A stretch of DNA of 64,000 nt from NCBI RefSeq assembly GCF_028737195.1, contig NZ_JAQZAJ010000007.1, positions 1 through 64,000 on the forward strand. Direction: 5' to 3'. This stretch comes from Pseudovibrio exalbescens (GTDB lineage Bacteria > Pseudomonadota > Alphaproteobacteria > Rhizobiales > Stappiaceae). Positions 26,307 through 34,592 of the stretch are shown piece by piece. The notes below the pieces were generated by a model that saw only the letters and a program-made list of their open reading frames with translations, was not told the origin of the DNA and ran no database searches. The position numbers and the translations under genes were made by a program. The first letter of the stretch is position 1, and each line of letters starts with the position of its first letter.

Positions 26307-26345
26307 GTATGCTCCCGATATTCGTCGGGAGCATACTTGTTTTTA
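26307..26345 (+). terminator. Terminator after the M20 amidohydrolase gene
   Basis: GTATGCTCCCGA (26307-26318) pairs exactly with TCGGGAGCATAC (26325-26336), followed by TTGTTTTT. Confidence 0.9.
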
Positions 26346-26366
26346 TCTGAAGCTTTGGCGGGATAG

Positions 26367-27305
26367 ATGATCAATAAAGAAGAAATTACCAAGGCTTATC
26401 AACGCATTGCGCCGTTCATTCGGCGGACGCCAGTGGTGGAGAGTGGAGCTGGCACGTTTGGCCTGCCTTTTTCAATCAATATGAAGTTGGAGCAGGTGCA
26501 GCACTCCGGGTCATTCAAAGCGCGCGGGGCGTTTAATTCCCTTCTGCAAATGAAGGTGCCGGAAGGAGGCGTTGCGGCTGCTTCTGGGGGCAACCACGGC
26601 GCGGCGGTGGCGTGCGCAGCGTCTGCCTTGGGGCATAAGGCCAAGATATTTGTGCCGGAAATCTCCAATCCCGCGAAGATTAAAAAGATCCGTCACTATG
26701 GGGCTGAAGTGCATGTTGAGGGCGCTGCCTATGCGGATGCTGCCGCATTGTGCGCCCGTCACCAGGAGGAAACTGGTGCGATAGATATTCACGCTTACGA
26801 TGCGCCGGGCACAATCAATGGGCAAGGAACGGTTGCGCTGGAGTGGGCAGCGCAGGCGCCGGACCTTGATACGGTGTTGGTGGCTGTGGGCGGCGGAGGA
26901 CTGATTGGTGGGATGAGTTGCTACTATCAAAATGGCATAGACGTGATCGCTGTGGAGCCCGGTGGCGCGTGTTCATTGCACGCTGCACTGGCTGCAAATG
27001 AGCCTGTGGACGTTGAGGTGAACAGTGTTGCGGCCAACAGCCTTGGCGCGAAGCGGTGTGGCACGCATACCTTCGCCTTGGCAAAAGAGTATGTATCTCA
27101 GTCAGTTCTGGTGAATGATGCGGACATTTTGGATGCCCAAGCCAGGCTCTGGACGCAGATGCAGCTTGCGGTGGAGCCAGGTGCTGCGACTGCACTGGCG
27201 GCGTTGATCTCCGGTGCCTACCAGCCCAAGCAAGGTGAGCGTGTGGGCGTTTTGGTCTGCGGCGGCAATGCAGATCTTGGACAGTTGGAACAAGCGCTGG
27301 GCTGA
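26367..27305 (+). CDS. PLP-dependent threonine/serine dehydratase-like enzyme
   Basis: This 312-residue fold-type II PLP enzyme has the lysine motif SGSFKARGAFN near residue 50 (Schiff-base Lys), the substrate loop ASGGNHGAAVACAA near 72, and the phosphate-binding glycine loop VGGGGLIGG near 174. It lacks the C-terminal regulatory ACT-type domain of biosynthetic IlvA, so a catabolic or broad-specificity dehydratase or racemase is more likely. The ATG follows GGCGGGAT 22 bases after a terminator hairpin. Confidence 0.88.
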   Translation: MINKEEITKAYQRIAPFIRRTPVVESGAGTFGLPFSINMKLEQVQHSGSFKARGAFNSLLQMKVPEGGVAAASGGNHGAAVACAASALGHKAKIFVPEISNPAKIKKIRHYGAEVHVEGAAYADAAALCARHQEETGAIDIHAYDAPGTINGQGTVALEWAAQAPDLDTVLVAVGGGGLIGGMSCYYQNGIDVIAVEPGGACSLHAALAANEPVDVEVNSVAANSLGAKRCGTHTFALAKEYVSQSVLVNDADILDAQARLWTQMQLAVEPGAATALAALISGAYQPKQGERVGVLVCGGNADLGQLEQALG

Positions 27306-27315
27306 GTTTGTCCAT

Positions 27316-27342
27316 GAGGCTGGCATCAACGCCAGCCTCTTT
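27316..27342 (+). terminator. Hairpin after the dehydratase gene
   Basis: GAGGCTGGC (27316-27324) pairs exactly with GCCAGCCTC (27331-27339). Only three T follow, so it is a likely but weak terminator between convergent genes. Confidence 0.6.
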
Positions 27343-27353
27343 CAAGCCTTTGA

Positions 27354-28052
27354 TCAGTCTGTGCTTACTGCGTCGAAAAAAGCTGCTTCGAGTTCGCACA
27401 TGCGGCTAAACCGCTCTTGAACTTCCCGCTGGCGCCAAGCTGGCAAAGCGGGGCCGACGCGGTTCATTTCCGCCTTTAGCCAACCGACAAACCGCAGGAA
27501 CGCGGGGTTGTCGTGAAGGTCGATCCATTCCGCCAACCAGAACTGATCAGGGCGCGGTTTTGTGCCCTCTCGTGTGCACCAGTCCATATAGACCCACTCG
27601 GCGCAGAGCAGGCACGCAAGGCCGTCTTCGTATTTGCCTTTCCCGGCAGCAGAGAGCAGCGTGGCGGCAATGGAACGGGTGGTATCGTTCGCAACGGCGT
27701 TTTCATAGGTCTCTTTGGAGAGGCCAAGTGCTTCAAAAGAGCGAAGAAAATAGTCGTTCTCTGCAGAGGTGAGCTGTGCGAGGAAGGCGGAAAGGACGCC
27801 CTTGGCTTCCATTGTCGGCGCTTTGGCGACCAGATAGCCCAGTGCGGATGCCAGATCGACAACAAAGGCATAGTCTTCAATAAGATAGCGCCGATAGGCA
27901 TAATCGGAAACTGTGCCATTTCCAACCGCAATCGTGAACGGATGTTGGGTGGCTTGTTTCCAGTTCTCAGCGGACTTTGCCTGCAGCCAATCGCAGAAAG
28001 TGGCCTCTTTGTTCTCGGTGGTAAACAGCGCGAAGGTTGTTTGTTGCAGCAT
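27354..28052 (-). CDS. tenA: TenA family thiamine-salvage protein (thiaminase II)
   Basis: This 232-residue all-helical protein of the TenA family hydrolyses aminopyrimidine breakdown products of thiamine so that HMP can be reused. Visible are YRRYLIEDYAFVVDLASALG (about 55-74), the region LLCAEWVYMDWC (about 140) with the active-site type cysteine and tyrosine, and the C-terminal catalytic glutamate region near AEWIDLHDNP or the later FSRMCELEAAFFDA. No THI-box riboswitch was recognised upstream. It stands alone, not in a thiamine operon. Confidence 0.87.
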   Translation of the reverse strand: MLQQTTFALFTTENKEATFCDWLQAKSAENWKQATQHPFTIAVGNGTVSDYAYRRYLIEDYAFVVDLASALGYLVAKAPTMEAKGVLSAFLAQLTSAENDYFLRSFEALGLSKETYENAVANDTTRSIAATLLSAAGKGKYEDGLACLLCAEWVYMDWCTREGTKPRPDQFWLAEWIDLHDNPAFLRFVGWLKAEMNRVGPALPAWRQREVQERFSRMCELEAAFFDAVSTD

Positions 28053-28328
28053 GTGTTGTTGTTCTCCCAGTGCCTTTTCTCCCGGCGCGGACAGGATGGG
28101 GGGAATATCTCATTCGCGCCAGTTCGCAAAATCCACTAATGCAACCGCTGGGTGGTGGAGGTGGAGGTGGCGAGGCAGGCCGCGGGGAGCAACAGCGGCA
28201 GGGCAAGGGGCGGCTGGTTGCTAGCCCTACATATTATTTCGCGCGACTGCCGAGACAATCGCGCGATTTTGTTTGTTTTGGGAAGGTGTTGCACCACGTG
28301 ACGACCAGTCGCCGCCACGAGGTTCGTT

Positions 28329-29363
28329 TTAGGCCGCAGCGCTTTTTGGCTGGATCAAGCCTCGGTTCACGAGCACTTCGGCAATCTGAACGGTGTTGAG
28401 GGCTGCGCCTTTGCGCAGGTTGTCTGAGACAACCCACATGTTGAGGCCATTCTCAACGGTGGCATCTTCGCGGATGCGGGAGATGAAGGTCGCGTCTTCA
28501 CCTGCGGACTCGTAAGGCGTGACGTAGCCACCGTCTTCGTGCTTGTCGACAACCAGACAGCCTGGGGCTTCGCGCAGGATGTTCTGAGCTTCTTCTGGCG
28601 TGATCGGGTTTTCGAATTCGAGATTCACGCTCTCAGCATGGCCCACGAAGACAGGAACGCGCACTGCGGTGCAGGTGACTTTGATCGCCGGATCAAGCAT
28701 TTTCTTGGTTTCAGCCAGCACCTTCCATTCTTCCTTGGTGTAGCCGTCTTCCATGAAAACATCGATGTGAGGAATGATGTTGAATGCAATCCGCTTGGTG
28801 AACTGCTGAGGCTCGATCGGGTCGTTCACGAACACGGCGCGGGTCTGGTTGAACAGCTCGTCCATGGCGTCCTTACCACCACCGGATACGGACTGGTAGG
28901 TGGAGACGACAACGCGCTTGATCTTTGCAGCGTCATGCAACGGCTTCAACGCCACAACCAGCTGAGCGGTGGAGCAGTTCGGGTTTGCAATGATGTTTTT
29001 CTTTTTAAAACCAACAATATCGTCGGCATTTACTTCCGGCACGATGAGCGGCACGTCGGCGTCATAACGCCATGCTGAAGAGTTGTCGATGACAACGCAG
29101 CCTTTGGCGCCGATCTTTGGCGACCACTCCTTGGAGATGGTGCCGCCTGCTGACATGAGGCAGATATCGACGTCGGAGAAGTCAAAGTTCTCCATGGCCT
29201 GAACCTTCAGCGTCTTGTCGCCGAACGAAATGTCACGGCCCTGAGAGCGGCGGGATGCCAGCGGCACCACAACGTCTGCGGGGAAGCCTCGTTCTGCCAG
29301 GATATCGAGCATTTCGCGGCCCACATTGCCGGTGGCGCCTGCGATTGCGACCTTGTAACCCAT
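28329..29363 (-). CDS. asd: Aspartate-semialdehyde dehydrogenase
   Basis: This 344-residue enzyme reduces aspartyl phosphate to aspartate semialdehyde, the branch point to lysine/diaminopimelate, threonine and methionine. The NADP loop GATGNVGREMLDIL is at residues 9-22, and the catalytic cysteine is in NPNCSTAQLV (Cys130). The C-terminal half has the dimer and catalytic residues in AFNIIPHIDVF. ATG 29363 is spaced nine bases from AGAGGA. A second ATG at 29372 abuts it. A threonine-rich small ORF, and sequence able to pair with the ribosome binding site, lie just upstream. Confidence 0.95.
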   Translation of the reverse strand: MGYKVAIAGATGNVGREMLDILAERGFPADVVVPLASRRSQGRDISFGDKTLKVQAMENFDFSDVDICLMSAGGTISKEWSPKIGAKGCVVIDNSSAWRYDADVPLIVPEVNADDIVGFKKKNIIANPNCSTAQLVVALKPLHDAAKIKRVVVSTYQSVSGGGKDAMDELFNQTRAVFVNDPIEPQQFTKRIAFNIIPHIDVFMEDGYTKEEWKVLAETKKMLDPAIKVTCTAVRVPVFVGHAESVNLEFENPITPEEAQNILREAPGCLVVDKHEDGGYVTPYESAGEDATFISRIREDATVENGLNMWVVSDNLRKGAALNTVQIAEVLVNRGLIQPKSAAA

Positions 29364-29476
29364 TGGTTTCATTCCTCTTTGTCTCCCCCGTCGAGCGCCC
29401 GGGGGCAAGCCAAGCCGCCCGGTGAGCCCTCTGGCGCCCTCCGTCCCGGGGGAGAGCGCGGGAAAGAGAGGCACCG
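29364..29476 (-). promoter_or_regulatory. Structured leader between the Thr-rich ORF and asd
   Basis: The minus strand here is very GC-rich. CTCTTT just after the leader stop is complementary to AAAGAG in the asd Shine-Dalgarno, and TCTCCCCC is complementary to GGGGGAGA next to it. No U-tract terminator is seen, so sequestration of the ribosome binding site is the likelier mechanism. This is inference. Confidence 0.4.
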
Positions 29477-29596
29477 TCAGACGGTGGTTTTGGTCGTCGT
29501 TGTTGTGTGTGTAGTCATTCGGGCAGCCGTCATCGCGCAGCCCGCTGTTGTTGCGGTTGCTGTTTTCGTCGCGATTTTGATCATCAGATCAGCCAT
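29477..29596 (-). CDS. Threonine-rich leader peptide upstream of asd (candidate attenuator)
   Basis: A small ORF ends 113 bases before asd on the same strand. From the ATG at 29596 it would be 39 residues. From the internal ATG at 29518 it would be 13 residues, MTTHTTTTTKTTV, nine of them threonine. The Thr codons include ACA, ACG, ACC and ACT. This resembles thrL-type leaders, in which ribosome stalling reports threonine supply. A good -35 (TTGACA) with 17-base spacing ends about 40 bases upstream of the longer start. No Shine-Dalgarno is obvious, so which start is used is uncertain. Confidence 0.5.
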   Translation of the reverse strand: MADLMIKIATKTATATTAGCAMTAARMTTHTTTTTKTTV

Positions 29597-29636
29597 TGTT
29601 GTGGCGAGGCCCGTTCTCGTGAATGTTTCGGCAATT

Positions 29637-29665
29637 TTTCTGCCCCGACTTTCGTCGGTTGTCAA
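29637..29665 (-). promoter_or_regulatory. Candidate promoter of the asd leader
   Basis: On the minus strand, TTGACA (29660-29665) is followed after 17 bases by CAGAAA (29637-29642). The -35 is perfect and the -10 is weak. Transcription would begin about 35 bases before the leader ATG at 29596. Confidence 0.5.
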
Positions 29666-30130
29666 CAGGCTTTGCTGGAACGAGCGCGATGGGCATAACT
29701 GCCGGCCGGCGTTGTGGGGTCTGAACGGCACAAAACCCCAGTTATTCCCTGCTGTTCCCCTATTGGGAGTTCAGTTGAATGCTGTGAAACACTGAAAGAA
29801 ACTCAAGAAGTTTTTGCGTTGATGGATGCGTTGGTTTGAAAGAATCTTTCATTTGGTGCGTTCGAATGGTGCCGGGTTGAGGTGCTGCCGCCCTAGAGGG
29901 GCGTTGAGCGTTCTCCACCTGATTTGAAGCGGGGTCATTTTCTGGATCAGGTCGCTTGCGTTCGCAGCAGATGCCTGCCTGGCATGAAGGTGAGGACGCT
30001 GATCCGATCTGGTGTTGCCAGTAGGGTGCCGGTTCGGTCAGCAACCTCTGCTCCGATCTTTGGGTGGGGCCAAGGACCGCTAGAACGAGACCTTTGTAAG
30101 ATAAAATGAATGCAGCATGCATAAATTGCA
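29666..30130. other. Non-coding region upstream of the asd leader
   Basis: No supported gene is seen. Open frames in all directions here are shadows without family similarity or ribosome binding sites. Confidence 0.5.
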
Positions 30131-30134
30131 AGGG

Positions 30135-30500
30135 GCGCGGGGCAGGCAAAACGAGGGCGGTGACGTGCGGAGATGGTGAGACGCGGGGCAGCGGAGACGA
30201 GGGCCGGTGAGGTGTGGAGCTGGTGAGGCGCTTGGCAGGTAAGGCGCGGGGCAGGTGATACAGGGCAGGTCAGACGGTGGGGCAGGCAAAACGAGGGCGG
30301 TGAGTTGATTGGGCAGCTAGGGCGCTGGGTTTTGCAAGGTACCGGGGTCTGGGTTCGGTGAGGGGCAGGGGCGGGAGACACGCTCGGACTGAAGAGATGC
30401 TCGGACAGGGGAGGCGCTGAGCAGTTAAGGCACCTAGGCGGGAGCGCCCTCTGGACAGGAGGCGCACCCGGATAGGAGAGCCCTTGAGCAGTTAGGGGGA
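30135..30500. repeat. Degenerate ~47-bp minisatellite, G-rich
   Basis: Units begin at 30139, 30185, 30232 and 30279 (spacing 46, 47, 47), each opening with (G/T)GGGCAG-like sequence. Units 1 and 4 share 25 identical bases (30139-30163 and 30279-30303). Further G-rich, degraded copies continue to about 30490, including GAGCAGTTA twice (30418, 30486). Encoded frames on the minus strand are proline-rich low-complexity sequence and not a credible protein. Confidence 0.7.
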
Positions 30501-30689
30501 TTGGGAAGACAGCAAGCCAGAGATGCCGCCACCCGCAGCTGGACCCTCTGGCGCAATCCGGCATGCGATTGAGCCCCCACAAGACAGCCCTGCGGAAATC
30601 GGTGGGCATACGGCGAAAACTGCGTCGGAAGCCTTGCTTCGCGTCCATGAACGCCGCAAGTTTGCACCGGGCAATTGCGGGCGAGATTG

Positions 30690-31193
30690 ATGGACTTTCT
30701 GAAGATTGCAATAGACCTTGCAGGCGAGTTGGAGCGTTCTGGCATTCGCGCCGTGTTTGCTTATGGCGCATGGGTGTTGCCGACAACGCAACTGGCTCAT
30801 TTGTTGGGTGCTGCGCTTTTGTTTGGCTGTCTGGTTCCCATGAACCTTAGAATGCTGGGCGTGTGGCCAACCGTTCCGCTGCATGACATGGCCCGCGTGC
30901 TGGTGCGCTCAAGCCTTGTGGGCGGCCTTGTGGCGATTGTGTCTGGCGTGCTCCTTCTGTCTCTCAATGCGCGTGTGTACGTGCAAAACGAGATGATGTG
31001 GTGGAAGGCTGGGTTCTTCGTGATTGCGCTGCTGAATGCCTTGTTGCTGCGGTTCGTGCCAGCGTGGCGCTATCTGGCACGGGTGGATTCCCGGGGCACC
31101 ATTCGCCGGTTTCGCTGGGCTGGCCTCGTGGCCTTGGTGGCGTGGGGCGGCGTGATGGTTTGCGGTGCGCTCTACGGGATGAAGTGGCCCTGA
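30690..31193 (+). CDS. Small multi-pass membrane protein (DUF6644/DUF2214-like)
   Basis: This 167-residue protein has four predicted membrane helices: about 26-45, 63-85, 100-118 and 138-160. Residues between helices include HLLGAALLFGCLVPMNLRML, where a membrane histidine might bind haem, and RFRWAGLVALVAWGG. It resembles uncharacterised four-helix inner-membrane proteins. The ATG at 30690 is the first with a fitting start, preceded by GGGCGAG. Function unknown. Confidence 0.7.
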   Translation: MDFLKIAIDLAGELERSGIRAVFAYGAWVLPTTQLAHLLGAALLFGCLVPMNLRMLGVWPTVPLHDMARVLVRSSLVGGLVAIVSGVLLLSLNARVYVQNEMMWWKAGFFVIALLNALLLRFVPAWRYLARVDSRGTIRRFRWAGLVALVAWGGVMVCGALYGMKWP

Positions 31194-31366
31194 TGCTTTA
31201 TGCGGTTCTTTTAGGCTAACATGCGTTGCGACGCCGTTTCGGCCTCTTTAGTCCGACGGATTAAATCCGTCGCACTGCAATTTCTCCTCCGAAATTTGAG
31301 TAATGCACACCCTTGATTCTATCTAGAGTTGTGATATTCGCTGCCGTAAGGGAGTGGCGTATTCTC

Positions 31367-31951
31367 ATGACCAGTGTTTTTGCCGGTGCCGTCGGATTTG
31401 TGGCCTGCTTGATTTTGTGGAGGGTTCAATGGCAACTCAAGGCGCGTAAACGTGCCCGGAGAGACGTTGATGACCCACTAAACCAGCTGCGTTTCGTGGA
31501 CATCGCAGCCCTGCGGTTGCGAGTTGTGATGACCCGGGAAGAGCAGCAGGTCTACAAGCTGATCAATCACTTTCTTTGCAGTGAAGGCTTGGGGCGTTAC
31601 AACGTGTTTCCGCAGGTGGCGCTTCAGCGGGTTGTGATGGAAGATCAGGAAGGCAACCCAGATAGAGCCATCGTGGACAGCGCCCTGAACGCGCTCAGGG
31701 GAAAGGCTGTAAGCGCGTTGGTGGTAGACCCGAAAGGCCAGCCGGTTGTTGCGGTTGATTATCTCACTAACATCCCGCCGCGCGGCGTTGAGGGCGCGCA
31801 GGACAAGGTGAAAGCGCTGGCCCTGAAGAAAGTTGGAGTTGGGTATGTGGAAGTCTACCCGGCGGACCTGATGAACCCGACGGGCGTTTACGAGCAGCTC
31901 GAAGCGCATTTGAGCCAGAAGATCCGGCTTTCCGAGGCGCTAGACCCTTGA
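31367..31951 (+). CDS. DUF2726-like protein with N-terminal membrane anchor
   Basis: This protein of about 194 residues has one N-terminal helix (about 3-20) and a basic KARKRARR stretch. Its soluble domain (about 48-190) has the layout of DUF2726: LINHFL, NVFPQVALQRVV, KAVSALVVDPKGQPVVAVDY, and a C-terminal ALKKVGVGYVEVYP. DUF2726 is distantly related to nuclease-like folds, but I see no clear catalytic set. The upstream TTG at 31313 is less likely than the ATG. Confidence 0.65.
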   Translation: MTSVFAGAVGFVACLILWRVQWQLKARKRARRDVDDPLNQLRFVDIAALRLRVVMTREEQQVYKLINHFLCSEGLGRYNVFPQVALQRVVMEDQEGNPDRAIVDSALNALRGKAVSALVVDPKGQPVVAVDYLTNIPPRGVEGAQDKVKALALKKVGVGYVEVYPADLMNPTGVYEQLEAHLSQKIRLSEALDP

Positions 31952-31998
31952 AAAACGCGCGGTCTTGCCTGCGCCTCAAGCATGGTTCAGCGCACGAC

Positions 31999-32415
31999 TT
32001 AGTTGGCGCGCAGATACACAGCTTCATTGGTGAAACTGCCGGAATCCAACAGATGCACCGTCTGATAAACCGTGAGGCGGTTCTCCGCGCTGTTCAGTTC
32101 CCGCTTCGCTGACATGATCGTCAGGCCGCCGCGTTTGGCCTCGGAGGTCAGAACCCGGTTGCTTTCAAACATCAGGGCGAGGGTGTCGGCAAATGGGTTT
32201 TCCGGCATTGGCCGATCTTCACCGTCTGGAATGCCGGAGAAATTGGCCTCATAGGTTTCGCCGTCAGCTTCCACCGTCTTCATGAAGAAGCCGATCTCAC
32301 CTTCCTTTTCGGCGATGGTCAGGCTGCCGCCCAGCGGAAGGGCGCCCTGCTCATAATTAGACTGGTCCGGATCAAGGATCCACGTGCCGAGAAACGGCTT
32401 GAGGCGATCGTCCAT
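31999..32415 (-). CDS. Hypothetical lipocalin-like protein
   Basis: This 138-residue protein without signal peptide opens with FLGTWILDPDQSNYEQGALP, the pattern seen at the start of small lipocalin-like or DUF-type beta-barrels that bind hydrophobic ligands. It continues with alternating strands (GSLTIAEKEGEIGFFMKTVE, NRLTVYQTVHL). I cannot assign a function. It is convergent with the DUF2726-like gene, 47 bases apart. Confidence 0.6.
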   Translation of the reverse strand: MDDRLKPFLGTWILDPDQSNYEQGALPLGGSLTIAEKEGEIGFFMKTVEADGETYEANFSGIPDGEDRPMPENPFADTLALMFESNRVLTSEAKRGGLTIMSAKRELNSAENRLTVYQTVHLLDSGSFTNEAVYLRAN

Positions 32416-32722
32416 AACCGTGCGCTCCTATTGCTGAATTTCATGAGTTGTTGTGGAGGCTATATGCAGGACCGGCCCGTGGGTTTCAAGGGAACAGTGG
32501 CGGGGCGGTGGATTGTGGTGGAGAGGCGCGGCCATGGCTGCGCTTTGTGTGAAGGCTCCGTGCCGGACGGTCGCCGGTGGCTGCTTTCTGATTTGGCATT
32601 CCAGTTTGGGCAGGCCAAGGTCAGGTGGTTCAGAACTGGCTCAATTCTTAGAGGAAGGTTAAACGGCTTATTGGAGCCTTGCCGAAGATAACAAGGGCGC
32701 ATACCAAAACATGGAGCGCACA
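32416..32722. other. Intergenic region before the acylase gene
   Basis: It contains an 86-codon open frame (32431-32691) that starts with TTG, has no similarity I recognise and no clear ribosome binding site. I do not call it a gene. Confidence 0.5.
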
Positions 32723-33850
32723 ATGAATAACGTATTCTGCAAAGTTCACCGCCGCTTACTGGCCGCCACATGCTCGGCGGCCCTATTGATTTCTGCCAGT
32801 ACAGGGGCTTCGGCCTGTACCAGCTTTGTGATCAAGGCAAAGGACGATGGCCGGGTGTATGGGCGCACCATGGAGTTCGGATTTGAAACAGAGTCGACAG
32901 TTTCCATGGTGCCGCGAGGCTTTGAGTTTACCGCAACAACAGGCCTTTCTGACCCCATGGTGTGGCAAGCCAAATACGCTGTCATTGGCATGAATGCGAT
33001 TAAGGATGACACCATGATCGTGGATGGCATCAATGAAGAAGGCCTGGCGGGCGGCGCGCTGTATTTTCCCGGATTTGCCAGCTATCCGGAGCCGACGCAG
33101 GACAAGGCCTCCAGTTCTCTCGGGCCGTTGAATTTTCTGGCTTGGGTTTTGACCAGTTTTGCGACAGTTGATGAAGTGCGGGACGCCCTTGCCTCCGTTC
33201 AGATCGTGGCGATTGAAAACACGGAACTCAAAGAAGTTCCGCCTCTTCACTTCACCCTGCATGATCGGTCCGGCAAGTCGATTGTGATTGAGCCGGTAAA
33301 TGGCGAACTCAAGGTCTATGACAATCCTCTGGGGGTTATGACGAACTCTCCGGGGTTTGATTGGCATCTGATTAACCTGCGCAACTACGTAAATCTCTCG
33401 CCCGTGAACGCGGGGGAGAAGCAGGTTCTGGACGGTGAGGTTGTGTCTCTGGGCCAAGGCTCGGGCATGTTGGGATTGCCCGGCGATTCAACGCCGCCCT
33501 CTCGCTTCGTTCGGGCTTCCGCGTTTGTCTCTACCGTCGAAATGAGAGAGACAGCAGAGGAAAACCTGCATGTCGCCACGCACATGCTGAACAATTTCGA
33601 CATTCCGAAAGGCTTTATCCGTCCCAACGCAGAGAAGGCCGGGGCACCGGAGCTACCGGACTACACCCAATGGTCCGTGATGGCGAACCTTGCGGACGCC
33701 ACCTATTTTGTGCGCGATCAGGACGCCCTGAGTTTCAACTCTGTAAGCTTTGATGACTTCGACTTGGATGGCAGTGACATACGCAGCCTCGTGCCGCCGA
33801 CAACAGATCCTTTCGAGCCGCTGGTGAAAGCCGAGGGCAGCAGGCCTTGA
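32723..33850 (+). CDS. Choloylglycine hydrolase family acylase (linear amide C-N hydrolase)
   Basis: This 375-residue Ntn hydrolase is related to penicillin V acylases and bile salt hydrolases. A signal peptide ends in GASA and is followed by Cys32 (CTSFVIKAKDDGRVYGRTME), which would become the N-terminal nucleophile. Other family residues are visible: the Arg of YGRTMEFG, an Asp/Asn region near NEEGLAGGALYFPG, and the motif VMTNSPGFDWHLINLRNY near residue 212. ATG 32723 is preceded by GGAGCG. ATG 32711 is an alternative. Gram-negative members can deacylate N-acyl homoserine lactones, so quorum quenching is possible. The location is probably periplasmic. Confidence 0.88.
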   Translation: MNNVFCKVHRRLLAATCSAALLISASTGASACTSFVIKAKDDGRVYGRTMEFGFETESTVSMVPRGFEFTATTGLSDPMVWQAKYAVIGMNAIKDDTMIVDGINEEGLAGGALYFPGFASYPEPTQDKASSSLGPLNFLAWVLTSFATVDEVRDALASVQIVAIENTELKEVPPLHFTLHDRSGKSIVIEPVNGELKVYDNPLGVMTNSPGFDWHLINLRNYVNLSPVNAGEKQVLDGEVVSLGQGSGMLGLPGDSTPPSRFVRASAFVSTVEMRETAEENLHVATHMLNNFDIPKGFIRPNAEKAGAPELPDYTQWSVMANLADATYFVRDQDALSFNSVSFDDFDLDGSDIRSLVPPTTDPFEPLVKAEGSRP

Positions 33851-33882
33851 GAGGCCATGGAATGAAAGGTCTTGGAGGGAAC

Positions 33883-33904
33883 GGGGGCCGCTCAGGCGGC
33901 TCCC
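33883..33904. terminator. Hairpin between convergent acylase and GNAT genes
   Basis: GGGGGCCGC pairs with GCGGCTCCC with one mismatch. No T tract follows, so terminator function is uncertain. Confidence 0.3.
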
Positions 33905-33914
33905 AGCGTCGCCG

Positions 33915-34454
33915 CTACCAGTATTCTGAGTGATTGAGGGCTGCGGCGCAGCGTGTGGCGCCGGATATGGGCGCAATCTCAGCGTTGGTCAGGGATTGTG
34001 CAATCCAGCCTTCGGGGTAGGTGAGCTTCAGCGGCGGTGCGATCACCTCCTGCGCGATGGGCTTGAAGCCGACCTTGCCATAGAAGTTTGGGTCGCCGTA
34101 GGTGAGGGCGATTTCCGCGCCGCGTTGAGCCAGTTCCTGCAAACCAAACTTGATGAGCGCTTGCCCGACGCCGTTTCCTTGAGCTTCTGGCGCAACAGCG
34201 ACGGGCGAGAGCAGGTAAGCCAGCGCTGGGCTGTGCTCAAAATGGAAGCGCGTGAACACGATGGCGCCTTGAATGCGGTTGTCTTCAAGGGCAAGGAAGG
34301 TCAGCAACTCGTCTTCTGGTGTGGACGCCAGCAGGTTGGCCGCAAGGGTGCCGATCAGCTCGCCTTCGTTTTCTCCCTCGGAGGCGCTGAATGTTCGGCG
34401 AAAGAGCGCGGTGACTTCATCGGCTTGAGCTGGAGTGAAACTGGTAAACTGCAT
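33915..34454 (-). CDS. GNAT family N-acetyltransferase (YhbS-like)
   Basis: This 179-residue acetyltransferase has the acetyl-CoA loop VAPEAQGNGVGQALIKFGLQ (about 100-119), followed by the conserved ALTYGDPNFYGKVGF segment (about 128-142). This identifies the YhbS-type subgroup. I chose ATG 34454 (MQFTSFTPAQ). The open frame extends upstream to 34547, but that part overlaps the leuB terminator. Substrate unknown. Confidence 0.85.
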   Translation of the reverse strand: MQFTSFTPAQADEVTALFRRTFSASEGENEGELIGTLAANLLASTPEDELLTFLALEDNRIQGAIVFTRFHFEHSPALAYLLSPVAVAPEAQGNGVGQALIKFGLQELAQRGAEIALTYGDPNFYGKVGFKPIAQEVIAPPLKLTYPEGWIAQSLTNAEIAPISGATRCAAALNHSEYW

Positions 34455-34523
34455 TGCGGCCTGTCTTATGGATAGATTGGTGATGCTCGCTTCACCTAAT
34501 ACTGGAGAGGGAACGGGCTGGCA

Positions 34524-34564
34524 AACAAAAACAAGGCCCGCATCCATGAGGGAAGCGAGCCTTG
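34524..34564 (-). terminator. Terminator of leuB
   Basis: On the minus strand, CAAGGC-T-CGC pairs with GCG-G-GCCTTG and is followed by TTTTTGTTT. It lies directly after the leuB stop. Confidence 0.75.
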
Positions 34565-34592
34565 GCCTGTCAAACAGATTGGGTATGGGGTG

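Noticed and set aside
28053-28328. Possible thiamine (THI-box) riboswitch upstream of tenA
   Set aside because: No CTGAGA or ACCTGATCTGG-like core was found on the coding strand.
29947-30786. 279-codon minus-strand open frame rich in Pro, Ala and Ser
   Set aside because: It spans the G-rich minisatellite, has no family similarity and overlaps the start of the membrane protein gene at 30690. The composition reflects the repeat.
32431-32691. 86-codon plus-strand frame before the acylase
   Set aside because: It starts with TTG, has no Shine-Dalgarno and no recognisable similarity.
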